NCBI RefSeq assembly: GCF_004769555.1 | Contig: NZ_RQFY01000011.1 | Span: 92,703-156,702, forward strand | Origin: Leptospira koniambonensis | GTDB taxonomy: Bacteria > Spirochaetota > Leptospiria > Leptospirales > Leptospiraceae | Length of the DNA: 64,000 nucleotides | Reading direction: 5' to 3' | Shown here: positions 53,767-62,939 of the stretch, one piece after another | How positions within the stretch are numbered: position 1 is the stretch's first letter | How the letters are laid out: the number at the start of each line of letters is the position of its first letter | Translations under genes and position numbers: made by a program | Notes under the pieces: generated by a model | What the model was told of the DNA's origin: nothing | The model's database searches: none | Seen by the model: only the letters and a program-made list of their open reading frames with translations

Positions 53767-55266
53767 GTGCTCTACAATTCGATCTTATTTTTCGTTTTTT
53801 TCTCCATCGTTTATTCTATCTATTGGCTTCTTCCAGAAAGAAAAAGATCCGATTTTTTACTCATTTCCAGCGGGATCTTTTATATTGTAGCTTCTTCTAC
53901 GATCTTAAGCGGGGTTTATTTCTTTCTCCATTTCTTAATTATCGTTTTATTCAATTATTTCGCTTACTTTAAGATCAAAACTTCTGCGAAGCCTAAGGCT
54001 TGGATGATATTCGCTGTTCTATTGAATGCAATCAATCTAGGATTCTTTAAGTATTTCTATTTTATGAATAGGATACTTTTTGATATTACACAATATCCTT
54101 TCTTTGGCGAAGTTCCTAGAATATTGCAGATTACTCTTCCTTTAGCAGTTAGTTTTTACAGCTTTCAGATGATCGCTGCAGCAGTAGACGCTTATAGAAA
54201 ACCGGAAGGAGAGTTGATAGGCCTTAAACAATATCTTGGTTTTGTAATATTCTTTCCTGTGTTGATCGTAGGACCAATCTTAAGAACCAAGGATTATTTT
54301 GTAAATATAGGGCATTTGAGCCCGGACAAGGATAAGATCATAAGAGCTTCTTATCTGATGATCTCTGGTCTGATCAAAAAAATACTGATTGCGGATCCAG
54401 TAGCTGGAGTGATCGCTCCTGTTTTTGGAAATCCTGGTCAGTATGATAATATTTCTCTTGTTTTAGCTGCATTTGGATATGCGATCCAAGTATATTGCGA
54501 TTTTTCGGGGCTCACTGATATGGCGAGAGCTGTCGGTCTATATTTCGGATTTGAACTTCCTGAAAATTTTAACGCACCTTTATTTTCTCCATCCGGAAGA
54601 GAGTTATGGCAGAGATGGCATATGAGTCTTTCTTTCTGGCTAAGAGATTATATTTATTTTCCTTTGGGCGGAAGTAAAAAAGGGGAATGGCGTACTTACC
54701 TAAATCTGATCATCACTATGACTGTGGGCGGGGTTTGGCATGGAGCCGATTATACATTTATTGCTTGGGGATTTTATTGGGGAGTCATACTTGCGTTCGA
54801 AAGATTTTTAGTAGGTAAGTTTGGCTGGAATGATGAAGATTCCAAAAGTAAAATTATTAATTTTTTAAGGATACAATTCGTATTCTGTTTATTCTCCTTC
54901 AGCGCGATTATGTTCAGAGCAAACTCTGCGACTAAAATGCTCCAGCATGTTGTGGGGCTTGTGACAAATACGCAAAATTATCTTTCTACATCTTTACAAT
55001 CCCTAGGTTTTGGTTGGATAGAAAATTCAATTTCCTTGGTGACCGGACCTTCTCCATTTATTTTAGAATCTATGAAGAATATTGAAAAGATAGGATATTC
55101 TTATTTAGGATTTATTGTATTTCATTGGATACAATCCAGAAAGGATCTATTATTACAGTGGGGAAGAGGTAAAGATTGGTTACTTATTACCTGCGGTGTA
55201 GTTACGATATTCGCAATTTCTTTATTTTCGGAGGATTCCGGAGCTTGTATCTACTGCCAGTTCTAG
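53767..55266 (+). CDS. MBOAT-family O-acyltransferase (AlgI-like), cassette B
   Basis: Second copy of the AlgI-like acyltransferase. Core motifs: GPILRTKDYF, FSGLTDMARAVGLYFGF, LWQRWHMSLSFWLRDYIYFPLGGS-type region and the catalytic His in VGGVWHGADYTF. At 499 aa it has one extra hydrophobic region near the C-terminus compared with cassette A. The start is GTG at 53767, five bases after the NYN gene, with GGAAAG upstream. The SGNH-like partner follows after 13 bases. Confidence 0.9.
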   Translation: MLYNSILFFVFFSIVYSIYWLLPERKRSDFLLISSGIFYIVASSTILSGVYFFLHFLIIVLFNYFAYFKIKTSAKPKAWMIFAVLLNAINLGFFKYFYFMNRILFDITQYPFFGEVPRILQITLPLAVSFYSFQMIAAAVDAYRKPEGELIGLKQYLGFVIFFPVLIVGPILRTKDYFVNIGHLSPDKDKIIRASYLMISGLIKKILIADPVAGVIAPVFGNPGQYDNISLVLAAFGYAIQVYCDFSGLTDMARAVGLYFGFELPENFNAPLFSPSGRELWQRWHMSLSFWLRDYIYFPLGGSKKGEWRTYLNLIITMTVGGVWHGADYTFIAWGFYWGVILAFERFLVGKFGWNDEDSKSKIINFLRIQFVFCLFSFSAIMFRANSATKMLQHVVGLVTNTQNYLSTSLQSLGFGWIENSISLVTGPSPFILESMKNIEKIGYSYLGFIVFHWIQSRKDLLLQWGRGKDWLLITCGVVTIFAISLFSEDSGACIYCQF

Positions 55267-55279
55267 GCCGGAAATCATT

Positions 55280-56374
55280 ATGAAAAAGAATACATTTTTA
55301 TTTCTTCCTCTATTTATTCTTTTGATCTCTCTGGGATTGGATCGTTTATTCACCTTAGAGTTTTTTCAGTATTATTATTCAAATACATTATCTCATCTGA
55401 ATTTTGTCAGCAAAGAGGATCTGTATTCCGATCTGAAAGAATATTTGAAGAAGGATCCAGCTACTCGTAAGAAAACATTAGTTTTCTTTGGAAATTCCAG
55501 GGCACTTTTACTTCCGACTAGAGAATTAGAAAAAAGACATCCGGATTGGATGCTTTATAATTTTTCAGTTCCAGGCGGTTCTCCAGATTATTTCTTATAT
55601 TGGATAGAAAGATTCAAATCAGACGGCACAAGACCTGATTTTGTACTTTTGGACCAATCATTAGAGATTTATAATAAAACTCCTGTTCTCGCTTTGGACG
55701 AGGTCTTAATTTACGGACTTTCTCCGGAATTTTTTATTAGACATTGGTCAAGATATTCGAGAGAAGAATTATCTGTATTTATTTCTAAACATCTATTCCA
55801 TACATATAGAGACAGGCCTAAACTTTGGAGAATTTCAGAAAGGATGGAAAAATCTTCTGCTTTAGCCAAGATTTATCAGGCAGCAGTGCAAAAGGTATTA
55901 ACAATCCTAAAGGAAGAAAGAGGAAGTACACCTAAAGACCTAGTTAAGCAGAAGCATACAGATGAGCAGCTTGTTCAGGCTTCGGAAACTGATTTTTCTT
56001 CTTATTTGAAACCTTATACATTCCACGCGAATATGTTCGAAATGCAAAAGGACTCAATTTATATATTAAAAGAATATAATGTTCCTTACGCTACCATTTG
56101 GGTGAAAGTTGCTCGTCCGTATTTTAACTTATATCGAAATAGAAAGGTAGAAACTTCAGAAGGCCTTAAAACTCCAATAGAAGTTTGGAAACCTATCGTA
56201 GAGAAGTTTAATCAAGAAACTGGGACTGCTTTTTGGAATATGAATGAAGATCCAAGCTATAATTGTGAAGAATTTGCAGATCCAGGCCATATGTCCCCGA
56301 ATTGTTTTCCTGTATTCGGAGATTATATCTTTAGAAAATTAGAAGAGACCTTTCCTAAAACTCAAACAAAGTAA
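55280..56374 (+). CDS. SGNH-like exported protein (DUF1574-like), partner of MBOAT B
   Basis: Paralogue of the gene at 24749 in architecture: a single N-terminal membrane anchor (residues 5-20) and an extracytoplasmic domain. The Ser block reads FFGNSRALLLP (G71-N72-S73-R74, Asn in place of Asp), and Asp334-x-x-His337 is in DPGHMS. Overall identity to cassette A's partner is low, though the N-terminal layout (MKKN.., hydrophobic, DRLF..EFFQ) is the same. A role in O-acetylating an envelope glycan is inferred. The last 13 bases overlap the convergent sirtuin gene. Confidence 0.75.
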   Translation: MKKNTFLFLPLFILLISLGLDRLFTLEFFQYYYSNTLSHLNFVSKEDLYSDLKEYLKKDPATRKKTLVFFGNSRALLLPTRELEKRHPDWMLYNFSVPGGSPDYFLYWIERFKSDGTRPDFVLLDQSLEIYNKTPVLALDEVLIYGLSPEFFIRHWSRYSREELSVFISKHLFHTYRDRPKLWRISERMEKSSALAKIYQAAVQKVLTILKEERGSTPKDLVKQKHTDEQLVQASETDFSSYLKPYTFHANMFEMQKDSIYILKEYNVPYATIWVKVARPYFNLYRNRKVETSEGLKTPIEVWKPIVEKFNQETGTAFWNMNEDPSYNCEEFADPGHMSPNCFPVFGDYIFRKLEETFPKTQTK

Positions 56375-57090
56375 GTAATAAGTTCCGGGAGAATTTCTCC
56401 CGCTTTTCCTTGTAAGAACAGGTCTGCGTATCTGCTGTAACCACTCGGATCAATATTGATCTCAATTACGAATGCTCCGTTTTCTTTTGCGATCCTTGCA
56501 AGTTCCACTGGAATTCCCACGGCTCCGGAAGAACCGATCACAAAAACAATTTCTGACTTTTCAGCAAATGATACTGCGCGATTTAAAAGATCTGTATCAT
56601 AAGATTCTCCAAACCATAAAACATCAGGTCTTACTAAATTTTTGCAGTCAGAACATTCAGTAGAATTTTTAAGTTTAGAAGGATCCGAATTATATGTTAT
56701 ATCGCAGCTGATACATTTGTTCCTAAAAATATTTCCATGTAGTTCTATAATTTTTTCAGAACCTGATCGTTTATGAAGACCGTCCACATTTTGGGTGATC
56801 AAATTAAAATCGGATCTTTTCTTTTCTAATTCCGCTAAAGCAAAATGTGCAGGATTCGGAGACTTGGTAGATATCAATTCCATTCTCCAAATATACCATT
56901 CCCATACAAGTTTTGGGTCTCGCTGGAATGCTTGAGGAGTTGCAAGCTCTTCTGCTCTATATTGTTTCCAAAGGCCTTCTTTTCCTCTAAATGTAGGAAC
57001 TCCACTTTCTGCAGAAATTCCTGCGCCTGTAAGAGCTAAGATATTTTTAGAATTTTTGAATTTCTCAATGATTGTAGCGGAGAGTTGCAT
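56362..57090 (-). CDS. cobB: Sir2-family NAD-dependent deacylase, class III (desuccinylase type)
   Basis: Removes acyl groups from Lys using NAD. The NAD loop TGAGISAESGVPTFRG (21-36), the catalytic His118 in ELHGN, ITQNVDGLH, and the zinc cysteines 126, 129, 146 and 149 are complete. Tyr66-x-x-Arg69 (WYIWR) is the pair that binds succinyl and malonyl groups in CobB and SIRT5, so desuccinylase activity is likely. At 242 aa it is standard. The start follows the DJ-1-like gene stop with one base between, so they are co-translated. Confidence 0.92.
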   Translation of the reverse strand: MQLSATIIEKFKNSKNILALTGAGISAESGVPTFRGKEGLWKQYRAEELATPQAFQRDPKLVWEWYIWRMELISTKSPNPAHFALAELEKKRSDFNLITQNVDGLHKRSGSEKIIELHGNIFRNKCISCDITYNSDPSKLKNSTECSDCKNLVRPDVLWFGESYDTDLLNRAVSFAEKSEIVFVIGSSGAVGIPVELARIAKENGAFVIEINIDPSGYSRYADLFLQGKAGEILPELITYFV

Positions 57091-57091
57091 T

Positions 57092-57634
57092 TTAAGATGG
57101 AAGGTATAAGTTTTTTTCTACTTCTTTTCTTTTTTCTATTCCGGAAAGAAGTTCTACAATCTTTAAAGAGAATTCGAATGCAGAACCGGGGCCAATACTA
57201 GTTAGGATTTTATCAGAAAGTTCTAATCTATTTCCAGTGTATTTTTCGTTCGAAGGTATACTTCCAGGAAATGCAGTGAATTTTTGATTTTGAAGAATAT
57301 TATGAGTTAGCAGAACATTTGGCGCCGCGCAGATCGCGCCAATCCACCGATCATCCTTTTTAAAGTTTTTTAATATTTCCGCTACCAAGGGGCTAACATT
57401 TAGGTTTTTGGTGCCTTGGTTTCCTCCAGGCAAAACGATCATATCGAAAGAAGAAGGATCAATTTCTGATAAAAGAGAATCGGAGACTAATTTAACTCCT
57501 CTGGAAGCTACGACTGTGTTTGAAGAAATTCCTGCAGAAACTACTTCTATCCCGGCTCTGCGAAGCACATCTATAATGATGACTGCTTCCATTTCTTCCA
57601 TTCCATCTGCAAAAGGTACGAGCACCCTGGGCAT
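57092..57634 (-). CDS. DJ-1/PfpI superfamily protein of the DJ-1/YajL clade
   Basis: The catalytic Cys102 sits in the nucleophile elbow GAICAAP, with the supporting Glu16 in GMEEME as in human DJ-1. LPGGNQGTKNL and GPGSAFEFSLKIVELL follow the DJ-1 pattern closely. The His of the third block is not obvious. At 180 aa it is a single domain. Members act as chaperones, in glyoxal detoxification or in oxidative stress, and the assignment between these is contested in the field. It is the first gene of a two-gene operon with the sirtuin. Confidence 0.88.
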   Translation of the reverse strand: MPRVLVPFADGMEEMEAVIIIDVLRRAGIEVVSAGISSNTVVASRGVKLVSDSLLSEIDPSSFDMIVLPGGNQGTKNLNVSPLVAEILKNFKKDDRWIGAICAAPNVLLTHNILQNQKFTAFPGSIPSNEKYTGNRLELSDKILTSIGPGSAFEFSLKIVELLSGIEKRKEVEKNLYLPS

Positions 57635-57672
57635 ATTCTTCTCCGAAGACTTTAAATTCTAGAGGCTGTAAA

Positions 57673-57700
57673 CCTTCTTCTTAATTATTTAAGAAGAAGG
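57673..57700 (-). terminator. Perfect 12-base-pair hairpin downstream of the GT2-GtrA gene
   Basis: CCTTCTTCTTAA (57673-57684) and TTAAGAAGAAGG (57689-57700) pair without mismatch around TTAT. It lies between the GT2-GtrA stop and the DJ-1-like start, both on the minus strand. It has no T tract, so it may be a terminator or an operator for the DJ-1-sirtuin pair. Confidence 0.45.
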
Positions 57701-57749
57701 GAGAAGAAATCAATTAAAACTTAGGCGAGAAAATTTTCCCTTCTTGTTT

Positions 57750-58910
57750 TTAGCTCTTTAATTCAGGTTTTTTGGACCAGGTCAGATTTGAATTCAGGAA
57801 ATAGTTTGAGACCATTGCCGTCAGAATAGAAAGAATATCCGCGCCAAATTTTAGAGTAAGTTCAGAAGTGCCGTTCCATTGTTTGAAAATAGAATAATAG
57901 ATAAAATGGAATGCGGACATTTGCACCAAAATCCCTACCATACTTACTAGATGGAATAGAAGGAAGCCGAAGGTTAAATTTTTTCCAGAATACCTTCTTT
58001 CATAAAACGTAAAGTAGTTATTTAGGAAGAAATTAGATAGGATCGAAAGTTCTATTCCAAAAAACACGGAGAGTGAAAAAGGATCCAAAAAAGAGATCCC
58101 AGTTTGGACTTCTGGAAACTTGCATAATTCAGCGACCAAAAATCCAATTAAATTTACAATTACCCCGCTTGCTCCTACAATTGAATAGAGTAGGAATGTT
58201 GGGGAGATCCATTTGCCAAAACGAATGTCTAAGATTGCCAAGAAAAAACTTTTGATCACAGAATTATTCAGTTTGGTTTCCCCATACATTCTGGTTTGGA
58301 AAGTATAAGGGATTTCTTCTATTTTAAGATTTTCTTTACTTCTTCCCAAAAATTCCAAAAGGATCTTAAAACCTCTCGGGTTGATTGAATTTTTAGTTTC
58401 TGAATACACAGAACGTTTAATGCCGAAATAACCGCTCATCGGATCTGAAACAGGAAGCCCTAAAAGACCTTTTGCTAAAAAAGTTGCAAATCTGCTGATC
58501 CCAATTCTTGCTAAAGACCATTTTCCAGTAGATCCTCCTTTTGCGTATCTGGTGCCGAGGCAAAGATCTACATCTCTTTCATAAAAAGAACGGATCATCT
58601 CCGGCAGGATTTTTTCATCATGCTGAAGGTCGGAATCCATTACTACGAAAACTTCTCCTTCTGCGGCGCCCATACCTGTTAAGACTGCTGAGGATAAACC
58701 TTTACCGCTCAATCTACGGATAACTTTAAGTTGCGGGATCTTTTCCTGAAGGTGTTCTGCAATTTCCCAAGTATGATCTGGGCTATCATCATCCACCACA
58801 ATTATCTCATGGCGGTAATCGGATAAAGATCTGGTGATCCTATCTGCTGCAATAGGTAGGTTTTTGCTTTCATTGTATGTAGGAAGTATAATAGAAACCG
58901 ATGGTCGCAT
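57750..58910 (-). CDS. GT2 polyprenyl-phosphate glycosyltransferase fused to a GtrA domain
   Basis: Residues 1-235 form a GT2 glycosyltransferase of the dolichol-phosphate mannose synthase type: SIILPTYNESKNLP, VVDDDSPDHTWEIA, the D-x-D-like VMDSDLQHDE, and GTRYAKGGS. Residues ~240-380 hold four membrane spans of the GtrA flippase-like family (GASGVIVNLIGFLVAELCKF, FFLNNYFTFYERR, then NYFLNSNLTW). The product likely transfers a sugar to a lipid carrier and moves it across the membrane for LPS or glycan decoration. It stands alone and is divergent from the DoxX region. Confidence 0.92.
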   Translation of the reverse strand: MRPSVSIILPTYNESKNLPIAADRITRSLSDYRHEIIVVDDDSPDHTWEIAEHLQEKIPQLKVIRRLSGKGLSSAVLTGMGAAEGEVFVVMDSDLQHDEKILPEMIRSFYERDVDLCLGTRYAKGGSTGKWSLARIGISRFATFLAKGLLGLPVSDPMSGYFGIKRSVYSETKNSINPRGFKILLEFLGRSKENLKIEEIPYTFQTRMYGETKLNNSVIKSFFLAILDIRFGKWISPTFLLYSIVGASGVIVNLIGFLVAELCKFPEVQTGISFLDPFSLSVFFGIELSILSNFFLNNYFTFYERRYSGKNLTFGFLLFHLVSMVGILVQMSAFHFIYYSIFKQWNGTSELTLKFGADILSILTAMVSNYFLNSNLTWSKKPELKS

Positions 58911-59268
58911 AGGACCAAATTCTTATTTTGAAGTTTTGAATTCAATATATTAAGTAATTAATTGATTACATACTAGTTAAAATAAGTTTCCAGACCGAAG
59001 TATTGTTAAAATGATAGAAATAGAAACCGGTCTATTCAAATTTTGTAATACGGTCTAAGAATATACTACGGTTTGTAGTTTTGTAGATGGAGACTTCGAA
59101 TTTGTACAGTTAGTCAGCACGATGAAGTTTAGACTCTTAATTTTACCGTTGGTTCTGGCGTTATCGTATTCTTTCTATTTTTCGTGCAGTTTCGGCTTCT
59201 AACTGTAAAACAGTTTATGGGGCAATGGTATCTATAGTTAGACCGTTGCACAAACAAAAGGAGAAGTT
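58911..59268. promoter_or_regulatory. 358-base intergenic region with repeated AGACCG/CGGTCT half-sites
   Basis: AGACCG or its inverse occurs at 58992, 59028 (inside ACCGGT), 59051 and 59240, plus CGGTTT at 59069. They are in both orientations and could be sites for a regulator of the flanking DoxX or GT2-GtrA gene. A 26-codon open frame lies at 59122-59202. Nothing else is recognised here. Confidence 0.3.
59122..59202 (+). CDS. Possible 26-residue hydrophobic peptide with lipobox-like end
   Basis: The frame from ATG 59122 to TAA 59202 encodes a basic start, a Leu/Val-rich stretch (LLILPLVLALSY) and YFSCSFGF at the end. It resembles a bare lipoprotein signal peptide with Cys near the C-terminus. 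It could be a small toxin-like or lipoprotein peptide, a leader, or chance. No good ribosome site is seen. Confidence 0.25.
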   Translation: MKFRLLILPLVLALSYSFYFSCSFGF

Positions 59269-59757
59269 ATGCTTTTAAGCAACTTAGTGAATCATTTCTT
59301 TCGTGTTGAGGAGGGTGCTAGGTTTAATATTATTATTCGGATTCTTGCAGGAGGAGTTTTTATTTGGGAAGGAATTATTAAATTTCTCTATGTAAATCAA
59401 GGAATCGGTAGGTTTACAAAGTTGGGATTTTCCCATCCAGAAATGACAGCGTCTTTTATTGGAGGTTTGGAAATTATAGGGGGAATCATGCTGATCCTCG
59501 GAATTTTGACAAAACCATTAAGCTTCGTATTTATTATACAAATGCTCGTTGCAATGTATCTAACGAAACTTCCTCTATTATTCGGAACATCTCCCTTAAT
59601 GCCTCCTCAATCCCCGCCAATTTTTGGAATTTGGGCCGTTTTGCATGAAATTAGATCAGAGTATTCCCAGTTACTTGGATGTTTGTTTTTATATTTATCT
59701 GGACCAGGTCATTTTTCTTTAGATTTCATTTTAAGGAAGAAAATGTTAATAGCTTGA
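59269..59757 (+). CDS. DoxX-family membrane protein
   Basis: Four transmembrane segments and the pattern VFIWEGIIKFLY / GGLEIIGGIMLILGILTKPL place this 162-aa protein in the DoxX/MauE-like family. Some members link to thiol redox or sulfur oxidation; most are unassigned. AGGAG stands before the ATG at 59269. The flanking genes give no pathway. Confidence 0.83.
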   Translation: MLLSNLVNHFFRVEEGARFNIIIRILAGGVFIWEGIIKFLYVNQGIGRFTKLGFSHPEMTASFIGGLEIIGGIMLILGILTKPLSFVFIIQMLVAMYLTKLPLLFGTSPLMPPQSPPIFGIWAVLHEIRSEYSQLLGCLFLYLSGPGHFSLDFILRKKMLIA

Positions 59758-59813
59758 CTTTCAAGGGCAGAAGTGATTTGATCTCGGGTCGAAAATAATT
59801 GGATAGGTTACAA

Positions 59814-60662
59814 ATGGCTTCCACCTTTAGAATGTTAGTCTTTGCAAGTTTTCTGTTCTTAGGCATTTTTGATTTTGGAACAAATATTATTTTGGAACAG
59901 GTTTTAGATCCTTCTGCCAAAACTATAAATCAACTGGAAGCCAGTTCTTGTAATCCTACTGGGACTTACGAATTTTTTCCAGGAACAGGTTATTATCCGA
60001 GCGGATCTAGTGAAGTCTACCCATGGCAAACTCCTGCAGGAGTTTCCTTCGAAGGTTTTGAAACATATACGGATGGAACCGTTATAGAAACTAGTTCCAA
60101 TAAATCTCTGCAGTCTCATTTAGAAGTTACTTCCGGGACCTTAGTATCCAAACATCTTTCCAATGGTATTTATAAAAGGGCAAAAACAGAAGATTATAAT
60201 TTCAGAATGCTGATCCAAGGATTGTATACTGGATCTCGGGTAAAGTGGACAGACCAGGCATTGGAGGCTCGATTCTATATAGATTCTTGGCAGGAATCTT
60301 CCAATAGTTGGCAGGGAATCCATCTATTTACAAGATATAGGACCGAAAACGATCTATATGTTGCGTCGCTCAGAAGTGATGGAACAGTTTATTTTAAGAA
60401 AAAACTTTGTGGTGTTTATACACCTTTGGCTAACGGAATTCTAAAGGACCAGGCAGGAAATCCCAAGTCTTTCAATACGAAACAATGGTATAAGCTGACT
60501 TTGGTAGCCATTGGAAACCATATCGATTTTTATGTGGATAATGTTCTACAGCTGTCTATTACAGATGGAACTTTTAGTTGGGGAACTTCTGGGGTTCGGA
60601 CGGATTATGCGAACGTATATCTAGACGATTTGATCCTTCATGATGATCTAAGTGAGTTTTGA
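59814..60662 (+). CDS. Exported protein with a ConA-like jelly-roll domain
   Basis: The N-terminal hydrophobic segment (LVFASFLFLGIF) is a signal or anchor. From about residue 75 the protein reads as a concanavalin-like/LamG beta sandwich: YKRAKTEDYNFRMLIQG, YVASLRSDGTVYFKKKLCG, and NHIDFYVDNVLQLSITDGTFSWGTSGV with the aromatic and Asp pattern of carbohydrate-binding folds (DYANVYLDDLILHDD). It may bind or cut sugars. The ATG at 59814 has AGG upstream and is preferred over a TTG at 59799; 282 aa from there. Confidence 0.7.
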   Translation: MASTFRMLVFASFLFLGIFDFGTNIILEQVLDPSAKTINQLEASSCNPTGTYEFFPGTGYYPSGSSEVYPWQTPAGVSFEGFETYTDGTVIETSSNKSLQSHLEVTSGTLVSKHLSNGIYKRAKTEDYNFRMLIQGLYTGSRVKWTDQALEARFYIDSWQESSNSWQGIHLFTRYRTENDLYVASLRSDGTVYFKKKLCGVYTPLANGILKDQAGNPKSFNTKQWYKLTLVAIGNHIDFYVDNVLQLSITDGTFSWGTSGVRTDYANVYLDDLILHDDLSEF

Positions 60663-60878
60663 GGTATAAGAAGAAGGTTTTTCGAGGTTCTGGATTTTGT
60701 AGTAACTTCGACAGATTGGTATTTTTGACAGAATTCTCCCTATTTCCTATATATTCCCAACTTCCGATAATAGGTATTATGTCGCATTAGATTTTGGAAT
60801 AGGGCTACTCGCTTTAGATAAAACCCGGTTTTCATGGATCGATAAATTGAACTCTGAAAGCCGGGATCTAAGAAAGGA

Positions 60879-61160
60879 TCAATATCCTTGCCAAAGAGAA
60901 ATGCTAACGATTGTCTTTCCGTTATCAGATTTGTTCTCACATTGGCATTTGATTTGAGCGGATTGGCTGTAATAACCTTGTCCGAGTGAGAATCCTGGAG
61001 CTGGTTTGCAACTTTTGTATAGTCCACCTTCAACTAAACGGTTGCAAGCGGCTTGGATGGCGGCCTCGATATCACCACTTTGAGAGCTAATTGTGCCTGG
61101 AATTGCTAAAAAGACCACAACGGCTAATGCGGAAGCAGATATAAATAGAAACTTTTTCAT
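60879..61160 (-). CDS. Small secreted Cys-containing protein
   Basis: A signal peptide (KKFLFISASALAVVVFLAIPGTISS) is followed by about 65 residues with four cysteines (ACNRL, SCKP, KCQC), suggesting two disulfides. I do not know the family. The start at 61160 (MKKFLFIS) is preferred to an upstream in-frame ATG at 61193 that adds a non-signal-like MEGSYLFSDLT. It is 93 aa. It lies between a ConA-like exported protein gene (convergent) and the chemoreceptor gene. Confidence 0.65.
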   Translation of the reverse strand: MKKFLFISASALAVVVFLAIPGTISSQSGDIEAAIQAACNRLVEGGLYKSCKPAPGFSLGQGYYSQSAQIKCQCENKSDNGKTIVSISLWQGY

Positions 61161-61283
61161 AGTAAGGTCCGAAAACAAATAGGAACCTTCCATTTGGAAA
61201 GAAAATATTTCAAACGAAAAATTTTGCAGATTAAGAAATTCTTTCTAAGTTTGGAAAAAAATTTCCAGTTTCGATCTTGGTGT

Positions 61284-62831
61284 TTAAGCTTTGAATTCTT
61301 GGACCTGTTTTTGCAAAGAATCGCTTAATTTTTCACATTTTCTGGCCTGGTCCGCAGCTTCAACTGCCTGAGTCGCGATGATTGCATTTGAATTTTGGAT
61401 CCGATCTAAAAAGTTTCTGATCTCTTCTAAACTTTTCTTTTCTGCTTCCGTTGCTTGGTGAACATTTTGGGAAATTTCTCCCGCCTTAAACAGAGCGCCT
61501 GCAACAGTGACTCGAATGTCAGTTTGTTTTTCTAATAGAGAAAAGAAAGAATCCAAACTTTCTTTGATAGAGTCCACATCTCCCAAGATTAATGAGATAG
61601 TTTTTGTTCCGGATTGAACGATGTCAGTGTTCTTAGTCATTTCTTCTTTTCCATCTCTGATCAATCTGGAAATCTCTTTGATTGTGTTTGCAGTTTGATC
61701 TGCTAATTTTGAGATCTCGTCTGCGACTACAGCGAATCCTCTTCCATGTTCTCCGGCTCTGGCTGCTTCTATAGATGCGTTTAATGCGAGAAGATTTACT
61801 TTATCTGCGATATCGGTGATTGTTCCCAATTTTGCAGTGGTACTGGAAGAACTGGATTCGATCCTTTTAATAGATTTTTCGATCGCGATTAAACTTTCTT
61901 CTGATTCTCGAGCATGTTTCCATGCAGTTTCGAATAAAACTTTAGTCGAAACAAGTCCAGCTTCCATATCCTGAAAACTGATCTCCAATTTTTGAAATGA
62001 GTTTTCTAAAGTTCCTGTTGCTTCTAATTGTTTTTTCGTAGAATCAGATACATCTGAGATTGCGTTAGCGATCTGGTTCATGCTTACGTTAATTTCTTCT
62101 AGACTATTTGCTTGGTCAGTTGTTTTGTCGGCTACAGTTGTTGAACTTTGGACCAGGCCTTCTAAAATCCCGTTTACGGATTCTGATTTTTCTTTAACTT
62201 CTCCCTGAATGGAGACATTATATTTTCGGACTTCTTCCAATTCAGCAAGATTGATTGCCTGATTCATAAACTCTCGTTTGAATGTTGTAGAAAAATAGAT
62301 TAATATTCCTGTCTCGAAAATTACGAAAATTGCATGTAATAGAACGATGTCCCAGCCGTTTCCGTAGTTGAATATGATGATTGGAGTTTCGAAAATATTA
62401 TATCCGATACTTTGGCAGAAGGAGAACAATCCGTGGTGGACCGCTATATACAATGCGCCAGGAATAAGCGTTTTCCAATCTCTATAATAAAGAAGGAATG
62501 CCAATGCTACGAAAACATGGAAATGCATCTCTATTCTTCCGAACTGAGATTGGATCAGTATTCCGGACCAGGCCATGATGAGGACTGCATTTAAGATCCT
62601 CAGAATATATTGGCCTCGTCCAAACAAAAAGCCTATGCTTGAAAGTACTCCGATGATTATCGAAGAATTTAAGACAAATTTCCAAGTGCCGTATTCTAAG
62701 GATAATAGAAGTGCGAAAGGAATATGAGCTAAAAGAAGAATGTAGAAGAAACGATCTACCTTCTTGGTTTCCTCGTTAAATTTGAGTTTAGCTGTATCTT
62801 GGATACTCTGTTTATGCTGAGGCGGATTCAT
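61284..62831 (-). CDS. Methyl-accepting chemotaxis protein with a His-rich multi-span membrane sensor
   Basis: The N-terminal ~185 residues contain about six hydrophobic segments. They carry conserved-looking His: H36 (AHIP), H103 and H105 (GRIEMHFH), H132 and H133 (YIAVHHG) and H166. No periplasmic ligand domain is present. The C-terminal ~300 residues are the cytoplasmic signalling coil, with the tip motif [34 protein letters not shown] intact, which contacts CheA/CheW. At 515 aa it is a moderate-length receptor. HHG-containing sensors of this type occur in other receptors and GGDEF proteins; metal or heme binding is possible. SCO1 lies directly upstream. Confidence 0.88.
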   Translation of the reverse strand: MNPPQHKQSIQDTAKLKFNEETKKVDRFFYILLLAHIPFALLLSLEYGTWKFVLNSSIIIGVLSSIGFLFGRGQYILRILNAVLIMAWSGILIQSQFGRIEMHFHVFVALAFLLYYRDWKTLIPGALYIAVHHGLFSFCQSIGYNIFETPIIIFNYGNGWDIVLLHAIFVIFETGILIYFSTTFKREFMNQAINLAELEEVRKYNVSIQGEVKEKSESVNGILEGLVQSSTTVADKTTDQANSLEEINVSMNQIANAISDVSDSTKKQLEATGTLENSFQKLEISFQDMEAGLVSTKVLFETAWKHARESEESLIAIEKSIKRIESSSSSTTAKLGTITDIADKVNLLALNASIEAARAGEHGRGFAVVADEISKLADQTANTIKEISRLIRDGKEEMTKNTDIVQSGTKTISLILGDVDSIKESLDSFFSLLEKQTDIRVTVAGALFKAGEISQNVHQATEAEKKSLEEIRNFLDRIQNSNAIIATQAVEAADQARKCEKLSDSLQKQVQEFKA

Positions 62832-62939
62832 ATTTTTTCCCCGGAAGGGTTTTTATTTTTAAGCCCGATTTCGGACTCTATTTCTTTTAGGTCCGATCTT
62901 TCGAAAGTCCCGTTTTTCTTTTCGTTTATTATGAATCGC

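Noticed and set aside
60740..61033. A minus-strand frame of 97 residues
   Set aside because: It overlaps the small secreted protein gene in a different frame and has no signal or family features.
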